64,000 bases of DNA, taken from assembly GCF_003026355.1 (NCBI RefSeq), contig NZ_PYON01000001.1, forward strand, positions 186,001 to 250,000, given 5' to 3'. The notes below the pieces were generated by a model, which saw only the letters and a list, made by a program, of their open reading frames with translations, ran no database searches and was not told where the DNA came from. The position numbers were made by a program, and so were the translations under genes. The DNA is from Photobacterium kishitanii. GTDB lineage: Bacteria > Pseudomonadota > Gammaproteobacteria > Enterobacterales > Vibrionaceae. This document shows, one piece after another, positions 45,867 through 52,691 of this stretch (the stretch's first letter is position 1; each line of letters starts with the position of its first letter).

Positions 45867-46330
45867 TCAAGCCAGTCTGGATAAGGGTTTATCGATGATT
45901 AGATTTTGAATCGAGACAGGTACACCATCCTTTTTAAGCCATTTATGGTACGTTTCTAACGCTTCTTTCTTCTGTAATTCCATATGTGTATGGATATAGG
46001 CTTGATCTAGCTTATCCCGCGCATGATTAAGCAAATATTCACACACAATGTAATCAACACCCAATTCAGCCCATATTGATCGTGCTCGCTTTCTAAGATC
46101 ATGTGCACTCCATGCTTTCTTAGTACTCCCCGTACCCATTCACTGGCTTTAGCACTGTGGATTAGCTGATTATTCCAACGAGATAATGGGAACAAGTGAT
46201 CACTGTTATAGCCTAGCTCACGCTGCCATGCTTGATATAAACGTAATAGTTCAATCATCTCAGTGGTAAGTGGATAACTCATTGCTACGTCATACTTGGC
46301 GTCTTCTTTAGGAATGAACCACCGCTTTTC
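45867..46330 (-). pseudogene. decayed tyrosine-recombinase gene
   Basis: Two overlapping frames give the C-terminal half of an integrase. Frame 1 (46330-46140) codes RWFIPKEDAKYDVAMSYPLT and LFPLSRWNNQ; frame 2 (46139-45867) codes WSAHDLRKRARSIWAELGVD, LLNHARDKLDQAYIHT. The HxxR box and terminal Tyr region are recognisable. A shift near 46135 and the lost N-terminus make it inactive. It differs in type from the intact integrase at 54858. A fragment recurs at 37048. Confidence 0.75.
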
Positions 46331-46643
46331 AATAAAACTGGAGTAAATATAGGACAGCCATATATTTACTTTGAAAATTCAACCCGCTGAAAGTAGATTC
46401 CCTATCGCCATCGCGAGAGCATTCACTATAGGATATGACGATAACCAGTCCTAGATAATAGCGTAAGAATTATCAGTTTTATGAAGAGAAAATTATGGCT
46501 GCCCTGTCTTTGCTTTTATATTTTTCTATGGCTTTTTTTCTTAATTCAGGTGGATAGTTGCATAAAAATATACACATATTATAAAAAGAGCATAAAATAC
46601 AATTATGCCAAATAGGTATTTTATTCTCTTGAATTAGGTTGTT
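46331..46643. other. 313-bp spacer with hairpin repeat copy 2
   Basis: It holds the repeat at 46380-46441 that matches 38486-38545 (agtagattccctatcgcc). Beyond it I see no credible gene. Confidence 0.5.
46380..46441. repeat. hairpin repeat, copy 2
   Basis: It shares about 45 of 60 bases with 38486-38545. Both copies lie close to decayed integrase genes. The inverted arms (attccctat, ataggatat) are less perfect than in copy 1. Confidence 0.5.
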
Positions 46644-47195
46644 ATGAGATTTATTACAATAGCAGATACATATCTGCAACGAATCATTCATTGGTGTTTA
46701 AAAAAAGTGGCTACTATTTTTAGTATTCTCACTGCACTTTCTTTTATTACTCTATTTTTTACAGAACCATTTGAATATGATGATGGGTTATTTGATGTTG
46801 ATCGATTTGAAATTATTTCAATAATTTTATTCGTCATTTTGACATGGCGTTTTTTTAAAAAAGCAAAGGTTTATGAATTTAAGATCTGGTACTCAATTAA
46901 ACGATACGCTTTAATATTAACGCTTAATACACTTATTTCATTAGCTATTATGGGGTTTATTCTAATTATAAAATTAGATCAAGCAGGGACATTAACAATG
47001 TCATTCCTTGATAAAATAAATGATATCAGTTTATTTTTCTGGTTTATTTCTATTTTTATCACAATATATTCATTCACCCCTATTCCGAAAACCACTATTA
47101 CTGCACATCATAAAAAATCAAATAAAAAAGAAAATACACAAGATAAAAAATCACCTATTGAAAACACAAACATCACCACTAATGAAGATAATTAA
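46644..47195 (+). CDS. membrane protein, hypothetical
   Basis: 183 residues with four hydrophobic segments (about 22-40, 55-70, 87-108, 126-145), then a basic-polar cytoplasmic tail rich in Lys, Asn and Thr. It is followed one base later by an exported Rap1a-like gene and then by 47588, which overlaps it by eight bases, so it is a three-gene operon. No family was recognised. Confidence 0.55.
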   Translation: MRFITIADTYLQRIIHWCLKKVATIFSILTALSFITLFFTEPFEYDDGLFDVDRFEIISIILFVILTWRFFKKAKVYEFKIWYSIKRYALILTLNTLISLAIMGFILIIKLDQAGTLTMSFLDKINDISLFFWFISIFITIYSFTPIPKTTITAHHKKSNKKENTQDKKSPIENTNITTNEDN

Positions 47196-47196
47196 A

Positions 47197-47595
47197 ATGA
47201 TAAAACAAATTAAAACAACAAAATTATTCTGTATATTGATATCTGTTTTTTTTATCATTCCAGCAAATGCAAAAACAAATTCATTTGATACAAATGATGG
47301 TTCTTTCCTAATCAAATCCTGTAGAGAAGCGATTGAAATATTTGAAAACAAATCAGAAAAACGCTTTTTAGCTGCACAAATGACCTCAGTATCTGAGGCA
47401 ATGAGAGCAGGATATTGTATTGGGGTATTAGAACAATATAATAAAGAAAATCATTATTGTTCATATGGTGATATTGATGTTAGAAATTGGTATCAAATGG
47501 CTAAAATAATTGCTAATGAACCTTATTATAAAAATGGCGATACCTTTAATGTCTCATCATCAACTGTATTAAAAAAAGCTTATTGTTATGAATAA
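47197..47595 (+). CDS. exported Rap1a/Tai-like protein
   Basis: 132 residues from ATG 47197; an in-frame ATG at 47182 is an alternative. Signal peptide FCILISVFFIIPANA. The mature part has the Rap1a/Tai pattern: SCREAIEI, MRAGYCIGVLEQY, CSYGDIDVRNWYQM, a NEPYY turn, and LKKAYCYE, with four cysteines for two disulfides. That family includes type VI secretion immunity proteins, but members also occur elsewhere. The start lies one base after the previous stop. Confidence 0.5.
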   Translation: MIKQIKTTKLFCILISVFFIIPANAKTNSFDTNDGSFLIKSCREAIEIFENKSEKRFLAAQMTSVSEAMRAGYCIGVLEQYNKENHYCSYGDIDVRNWYQMAKIIANEPYYKNGDTFNVSSSTVLKKAYCYE

Positions 47596-48256
47596 TCAAA
47601 TTACTATTCCTCAAGCTATCAAAAAGCTTTTTGATATAGAAGTTTCTAAAGAAAGTCCTTACCTAAAGGATAAAGCAAATTCTTTTGTCCGTAATAAGCT
47701 AATTAAAGTCGTTACGGAACAAAAAGTACAACGAAAAAGTGTTTACTTAAAAGATTCTCAACAACTTGATGTTCTCTACAACGCCCTACTGCTAAATGCA
47801 TTTTATCCTGATCCTAAACATGTTCAACAGATATTCAACAATGAACAATATAGAATAGAATGTGCAGAAACAATAAGATCCCTTTTTGGTCAGAGAAACA
47901 ATCTTGCTGGACAAACATTAATATCAAATAACGTAAGTGCTTTAATTGAGGCACTTGAAAGTCAGTTGGATCTATTTTGTACCAGATTACCTAATCCATT
48001 TCATCAACTTCCCCAAATCGCTTTAGGAAAGAATACTGGGCTATTAAATTGCTTATTATTACAAGCATCCGCACTAGAGCCAATAGACAATGTACTCGTT
48101 TCTATAACCAATGGTGATTGGGAGAAAGCTCAACATTTAGCTATAACGTTATCTGATGAAGTATCAGGCGCATTACAACTTAAAAAAATGATCAATGATA
48201 AATTAGAAGAAGCTCAAGAGTTTGATGACCTCTTGAATTTTTTTAGTTCACGTTAA
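47588..48256 (+). CDS. hypothetical 222-residue helical protein upstream of viperin
   Basis: A 222-residue, all-helical-looking cytosolic protein (IPQAIKKLFDIEVSKESPYL; VSALIEALESQLDLFCTRLP; KKMINDKLEEAQEFDDLLNF). It starts inside the end of the Rap1a-like gene and ends 75 bases before the viperin gene. No family or motif was recognised. It could belong to the preceding operon or be a viperin partner. Confidence 0.5.
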   Translation: MNNQITIPQAIKKLFDIEVSKESPYLKDKANSFVRNKLIKVVTEQKVQRKSVYLKDSQQLDVLYNALLLNAFYPDPKHVQQIFNNEQYRIECAETIRSLFGQRNNLAGQTLISNNVSALIEALESQLDLFCTRLPNPFHQLPQIALGKNTGLLNCLLLQASALEPIDNVLVSITNGDWEKAQHLAITLSDEVSGALQLKKMINDKLEEAQEFDDLLNFFSSR

Positions 48257-48331
48257 AATATTTTTAAAAGCTCTTGTTAGTGCAATGCACTAGATGATTA
48301 TGCTGTTATCGAAAACAACAGAGATACACCA

Positions 48332-49231
48332 ATGTCTATTCAAGAGCTAGTCATTAATTTTCACATGACCGAAACATGTAACTTCCGTTGCGAATATTGT
48401 TATGCCACGTGGGATGGAAATAATTCGCAACAGGAGTTACATCATTCATACAGTAATATCAAAGAATTAGTTACAAAAACAGCTAATTACTTTCTTAATG
48501 ATAATCCAATAAAACAAAAATTAGGCTATAAAACTGTACGCTTAAATTTTGCTGGCGGTGAACCCGTTATGCTTGGAAGTCGATTTATTAAAGCTATCTT
48601 ACTTGCTAAAAGTCTTGAACTAAATACATCATTAATTACAAATGGTCATTTACTCACTAACACTATGATATCAAAAATCAGTCCTCATCTAGATATGTTA
48701 GGGATCAGTTTTGACACTGCAGATCATTTATTAGCCGATAATATTGGACGAGTAGATAGAAAAAAAGATTGGTTATCTCCTCAACGCCTTGAAGAAATTG
48801 TATCTCATTATCGTCAGTCCAATCCGTGCGGTATCGTAAAAATAAATACTGTTGTTAATAAATATAATTGGGAAGAAACCCTTACAGCGACAATAACAAA
48901 AATAATGCCAGATAAATGGAAAATACTACGTGTATTACCCGTTTACTCAGATAGCTTATGCGTAACACAACAACAATATAAACACTATATTACCAAACAT
49001 CAGTCATTATCCAATATTATCGTTGCTGAAGATAATGATGATATGTGGCAGTCCTATTTAATGCTTAATCCAGAAGGTAAGTTTTATCAAAATAGTGGTC
49101 CATGTGAAGGTATAAAACAAAGCCCTTCTATATTAGACGTTAGTATTACAGATGCTCTTACTCATATTGAATTTAACCCTGACACTTTTGCAAAACGATA
49201 TAAAAGTAATATCGATTTTCAAGAGATCTAA
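48332..49231 (+). CDS. prokaryotic viperin (radical SAM ddhNTP synthase)
   Basis: A 299-residue radical SAM protein. The 4Fe-4S cysteines are C16, C20 and C23 in MTETCNFRCEYCYATW. LNFAGGEP is the SAM-binding strand, then LGISFDTA, KINTVVNKYNW, WKILRVLPVYS, and the C-terminal LMLNPEGKFYQNS. This ordered set is the viperin signature. Bacterial viperins turn CTP, UTP or GTP into 3'-deoxy-3',4'-didehydro nucleotides that stop phage RNA polymerase. The exact nucleotide cannot be read from the sequence. No nucleotide kinase gene is adjacent; a GNAT gene follows. Confidence 0.85.
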   Translation: MSIQELVINFHMTETCNFRCEYCYATWDGNNSQQELHHSYSNIKELVTKTANYFLNDNPIKQKLGYKTVRLNFAGGEPVMLGSRFIKAILLAKSLELNTSLITNGHLLTNTMISKISPHLDMLGISFDTADHLLADNIGRVDRKKDWLSPQRLEEIVSHYRQSNPCGIVKINTVVNKYNWEETLTATITKIMPDKWKILRVLPVYSDSLCVTQQQYKHYITKHQSLSNIIVAEDNDDMWQSYLMLNPEGKFYQNSGPCEGIKQSPSILDVSITDALTHIEFNPDTFAKRYKSNIDFQEI

Positions 49232-49285
49232 TTTATATAAACAACATTTACTATCAATATAAACTGAAGAATAAGGTTATTAATT

Positions 49286-49885
49286 ATGAAGATGAAAATT
49301 AAAATGATAAATAATACTCAAGTAATGAGTAAAGAATTAGAAGGTCAAATATCTTTCTTTGCGCATTTAATGGCAGAAGGTATGAAAAATGGCATTGAAA
49401 AAGATTTTATACAAGCAGAGTGCTTTTATCGAATAACTTTAGGTATAACAGCTCAACCTAATGATTTTGAAATGAAAATGACTGAGTATTGTCGGCTTTA
49501 CATAGCCGAAACAGATGGAGATATCGCTGGATATGCCTTCTGTGCTTTTAGCCCTAATAATAAACATTCAATTAAATTATCATATTTAGCCACAAAAAAT
49601 AAATATAGAAATAAGGGTATTGCGAAGGCTTTAATTAAAAATTGTATTGAAGACACTAATGCTGATTATTGTTTACTTCACAGCAATAAGAAATTATTAC
49701 CTTTTTACGAAAAAATAGGTTTTGATAAGATAAGTAAATGTACATATACAAATGAATTCAATCTGGTATTTTCTACCACATCAAAAGAACATAATACATT
49801 AATACCTAAGCTAACTTATTTTGACCCAACTTTTGGACCAAGCATTATAGCTGACTATAATAAAATAAAAATGAGTCACATTTAA
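49286..49885 (+). CDS. GNAT-family acetyltransferase
   Basis: A 199-residue protein. The acetyl-CoA loop is KNKYRNKGIAKALIKN near residue 109, with the preceding strand IKLSYLAT and a terminal LLPFYEKIGF. About 35 residues follow the domain and contain LTYFDPTFGP, a motif echoed as LELFDPKFKP at the start of the next protein. It lies 55 bases after viperin, so it is probably co-transcribed. The substrate (protein, toxin, nucleotide sugar) is unknown. Confidence 0.8.
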   Translation: MKMKIKMINNTQVMSKELEGQISFFAHLMAEGMKNGIEKDFIQAECFYRITLGITAQPNDFEMKMTEYCRLYIAETDGDIAGYAFCAFSPNNKHSIKLSYLATKNKYRNKGIAKALIKNCIEDTNADYCLLHSNKKLLPFYEKIGFDKISKCTYTNEFNLVFSTTSKEHNTLIPKLTYFDPTFGPSIIADYNKIKMSHI

Positions 49886-49928
49886 CCAATAAATATATTA
49901 ATAAAGTACTATATTAGAGTAAAAAAAC

Positions 49929-50309
49929 ATGATTACGCCATTAGAATTATTTGACCCTAAATTTAAACCAACAGCTACAAGCTTATACATCTGTGATCCC
50001 AACGAGTTGTATATTCCGAAAGAAGTAATTATTAAGACAGTAAAAACATTAATAAACGAAATAGATTGCAACTTAAAACAAGGAATAGTTTCTTTTGAAA
50101 GTTATATGAATATTGGTATTAATGCTCCTGAAATTAAAAACCAAGATGTAATTCATCAATTGATTTGCAAATTAGTTAATAGTGAAATGAATAAATTCGG
50201 ATGGCAAGTCTATATCAGAATGCAACCTGAAACATGCAACATAATACTCGCAGTAAAAGAATGTGACCTTACATCGATAGAAATACTTATTACTAATGAG
50301 CTAGATTAG
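49929..50309 (+). CDS. hypothetical 126-residue protein in viperin operon
   Basis: A 126-residue soluble protein with an N-terminal LELFDPKFKPTATSLYICDP, a central helical part (VIIKTVKTLINEIDCNLKQG) and a beta-rich end (GWQVYIRMQPETCNIILAVK). The FDPxFxP motif shared with the GNAT protein tail suggests a common partner. It starts 44 bases after the GNAT gene. Family unknown. Confidence 0.5.
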   Translation: MITPLELFDPKFKPTATSLYICDPNELYIPKEVIIKTVKTLINEIDCNLKQGIVSFESYMNIGINAPEIKNQDVIHQLICKLVNSEMNKFGWQVYIRMQPETCNIILAVKECDLTSIEILITNELD

Positions 50310-50451
50310 TCATTCAGATCTTTTAACAATTTTGATTCAATTACTCACCACTAAGGATTTAGCTATAACCTTAGTGATGAGTATAAAATTGATTTTTGCT
50401 AGTCCTATATACACAATTAATAAACGCGTTAACCTCCTCTTTCCTTTTCGA

Positions 50452-50734
50452 TTAAACCAAAATAAATCAACGGCTAAATGAGATCTGTAAATTTTTCTCT
50501 TATCCCAATACAGCTTGTGATAACGCCGAAGCATTACAACTAACGATCCATCGTATTCATGGTGAGATGGAACAAATCAAACAATCACTAAGTACTTGCC
50601 AACATTGTGGTGAGTCATTACCGGAAGGATGTGCAAAATTAAAGGCGGGAGGCTTATTTAAAGGTGATGCCCGTTGCTGGCACACCATGAATCGGGTTCG
50701 GCTTTCTAATTTTGTTAGTACAACATGCGAATAA
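50452..50734 (+). pseudogene. 5'-truncated gene with zinc-ribbon-like CxxC
   Basis: An open frame without a good start ends at 50734, ten bases before alpA. It codes RLNEICKFFSYPNTACDNAE, IHRIHGEMEQIKQSLSTCQH, CGESLPEGCAKL and GDARCWHTMNRVRLSNFV. ATG 50567 would give 55 residues but has no proper ribosome-binding site. It is probably the remains of a satellite gene once translated just ahead of alpA. Confidence 0.45.
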
Positions 50735-50744
50735 GGAATCAAAC

Positions 50745-51086
50745 ATGTTCGATTACAACAGCTACCCTACTGTAAACATCTCATATACCACAGAAAACAG
50801 CTTAAACGTGACACCGTCACATTATAAAAGTAAACAACAAAAGCAACTACCTGATTCACCGCCACCAGCAAAAACTTATGCTGAACTTAATGAGCAATCA
50901 ACACATCTTTTAATTAGTCACGTTGAAGTATTAGAGATGTTTCAAATCACAAGTCGAGCAACAATTTATAAGTGGCGACAAACACGCGGTTTCCCTGAAC
51001 CAATTACATTGATGCCCTTACGTTGGTTACGTTCTGCCGTTGAAGAATGGAAAGATAATACCAGTCGGTTTGGAAAGCGGTTTTAG
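50745..51086 (+). CDS. AlpA-like excisionase/regulator
   Basis: 113 residues from ATG 50745 with aaggaa upstream. A disordered N-terminus of about 60 residues is followed by an AlpA/MerR-type helix-turn-helix: VEVLEMFQITSRATIYKWRQ, TRGFPEPI, MPLRWLRSAVEEW. AlpA proteins control integrase expression or excision in P4-like islands. The last about 23 codons and the terminator are repeated twice downstream (52056, 52548) and a fragment occurs at 37113. Confidence 0.82.
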   Translation: MFDYNSYPTVNISYTTENSLNVTPSHYKSKQQKQLPDSPPPAKTYAELNEQSTHLLISHVEVLEMFQITSRATIYKWRQTRGFPEPITLMPLRWLRSAVEEWKDNTSRFGKRF

Positions 51087-51135
51087 AAGCAGAGCGATCT
51101 TGGTGAAAGATCGCTTTGTTTTTTTAATAACATTC
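51017..51135 (+). repeat. alpA-tail repeat, copy 1 (functional), with terminator
   Basis: It runs from cttacgttggttacg in alpA through the stop and the hairpin agcgatctt / aagatcgct (51093-51114) with its U-run, to aataacattca. Copies 2 and 3 follow the next cargo genes. This copy codes the true alpA C-terminus. Confidence 0.8.
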
Positions 51136-51202
51136 AATAATCATGCTTAAATCTTTCATCAGGGCCACTCGAAATATTCCTCATTTTCGCCAATTCATCT
51201 TC

Positions 51203-51976
51203 TTACAAGACGGGCAATTGAGCGTATGCAATCTGAGCCGCTTGTGCTAAAGTTAAAATGACAGCTATAAATCCCAACAATTTTACCCACGATTTTTCCA
51301 TTAGATTATTTAACTTCTGAGACCAGTTATAGTTAGATACTTTTACACCTTTTTTTTGCAGCAAAAAATACATTGATTGGAACCAGTAAACCTTAGACAT
51401 TGTAGACTTATGAAGTCTAACAAACTCTTTATCTTGGAAAGCTTTAACTTCTTCTTCACCACTAAGATTATCACGATGATTACCATCATTTAAATTTTGC
51501 AGAGTTTTCATTCTTGGGTGAGCAATACTATCTTTACCATATTTTTCTATAATTAAGCTAGATAAATTATGTTTACTCGTGTCTTGAATTCTTACACCTC
51601 TCTCACCGGAAAGTACTTCATATCGATGAGATAAGGCTTCAAAGCCGTAGTTGATATTAGACATATTCCAATGCAGCCACAATGCACCATTATTATCACG
51701 AACAAAAGAATAAAAATCAGTTAGCATCTGTTTTTCTAATTCATTGTAGTTCTCAGCAATCTTATCTCGGCCTATATGCAGCTTCTCTGCAACAAGGTGA
51801 ATTGAAAAGCTATGCATTGTATGACTTTGAAGGTGTAGTGCCGCGATAGAGGTTACACGAGGTGAAATATTTTCATTGTTGTCATTTAAATTTTCGCACG
51901 AATAATGAATCACATAGATATTATGCTCATTCACTTTTAGAAACTTAAGCTTTTCTTTGATGTTCAATGAAATCAC
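51203..51976 (-). CDS. cargo 1: putative RNase H-like exonuclease with C-terminal membrane anchor
   Basis: A 257-residue protein. The N-terminal domain (VTSIAALHLQSHTMHSFSIH, then EKQMLTDFYSFVRDNNGALW, LHWNMSNINYGFEALSHRYE) has the spacing of a DEDD/RNase H-like exonuclease, although the catalytic acids are not certain. The last about 30 residues, WVKLLGFIAVILTLAQAAQI, form a membrane helix. It faces alpA on the opposite strand and lies between alpA-tail copies 1 and 2. A membrane-tethered nuclease effector is a guess. Confidence 0.5.
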   Translation of the reverse strand: MISLNIKEKLKFLKVNEHNIYVIHYSCENLNDNNENISPRVTSIAALHLQSHTMHSFSIHLVAEKLHIGRDKIAENYNELEKQMLTDFYSFVRDNNGALWLHWNMSNINYGFEALSHRYEVLSGERGVRIQDTSKHNLSSLIIEKYGKDSIAHPRMKTLQNLNDGNHRDNLSGEEEVKAFQDKEFVRLHKSTMSKVYWFQSMYFLLQKKGVKVSNYNWSQKLNNLMEKSWVKLLGFIAVILTLAQAAQIAYAQLPVL

Positions 51977-52055
51977 CCAACCATAACGAATTGTTTATAA
52001 TGGTAAATTTTAATTATACCACTATACTCCACAACTTGAATATTGTATTTCGACT

Positions 52056-52182
52056 CTTACGCTAGTTACGTTCTGCTGTTGAAGAATAGGAAGTTAATAC
52101 CAGTCGGTTTGGAAAGCGGTTTTAGAAGCAAAGCGATCTTGGTAAGAGATCGCTTTGTTTATTTTGGTAATAACAGTCAGGG
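52056..52182 (+). repeat. alpA-tail repeat, copy 2
   Basis: It matches 51017-51135 at most positions (gttacgttctgc-gttgaagaat, taccagtcggtttggaaagc, ggttttagaagca-agcgatct, gatcgctttgtt). The coding part has in-frame stops, but the hairpin (52131-52153) is intact and ggataaattatg opens the next gene. Confidence 0.8.
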
Positions 52183-52189
52183 ATAAATT

Positions 52190-52531
52190 ATGGCAAGTAT
52201 TAACTATGAACATTCACTCAATGAAAAAATCTTAGTTGTTTATGAACACGATTCTTTTGATGATATTCAAGAAACATTATTAACGTGGTGTTGCCATCAA
52301 TATATAAATTGTTCATTCAAAGTTTATTTTAATAACTACAGTCATGAGCTAACTCATATTGGATTTGTGCAACTCAGCTATAACGACACTGATACTATAA
52401 ATGTCATTCAGCACTTCACTGTTGATCATGATGAACTATCCAATCAACGGGACGCGGTTAAGTTTTATCAATACCGATACAGATTAAAATATGAATGCGA
52501 TTTTAAAGCTACAGTGAACATGTATCTATGA
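52190..52531 (+). CDS. cargo 2: hypothetical 113-residue protein
   Basis: 113 residues with an aggga ribosome-binding site supplied by the end of alpA-tail copy 2. Beta-rich: EKILVVYEHDSFDDIQETLL, INCSFKVYFNNYSHELTHIG, FKATVNMYL. No family was recognised. It lies between tail copies 2 and 3 on the plus strand, where read-through of the hairpin would express it from the alpA promoter. Confidence 0.5.
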   Translation: MASINYEHSLNEKILVVYEHDSFDDIQETLLTWCCHQYINCSFKVYFNNYSHELTHIGFVQLSYNDTDTINVIQHFTVDHDELSNQRDAVKFYQYRYRLKYECDFKATVNMYL

Positions 52532-52547
52532 AACAATTACACTTATG

Positions 52548-52672
52548 CTCTTGTATTGATTATGTTCTGTCGTTGAGGAATATAATACTAGTCGATTTTG
52601 ATAATGGTTTTAAAATCAAAGCGGTCTTGGTGAGAGATCGCTTTGTTTTATTTTGATAATAACATTCAGGGA
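52548..52672 (+). repeat. alpA-tail repeat, copy 3
   Basis: The most diverged copy: ttatgttctgtcgttgagga, agtcgattttgataatggtt, then the hairpin gcggtcttggtgagagatcgc (52621-52641) and aacattcagggatataat. Only the hairpin and 3' flank remain well kept, which suggests that it is older than copy 2. Confidence 0.7.
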
Positions 52673-52691
52673 TATAATTAATATTCTTCTA

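Noticed and set aside
46479-46691. 70-codon minus-strand frame
   Set aside because: It overlaps the start of the plus-strand membrane gene; its mixed Cys/Ile composition and lack of a ribosome-binding site suggest chance.
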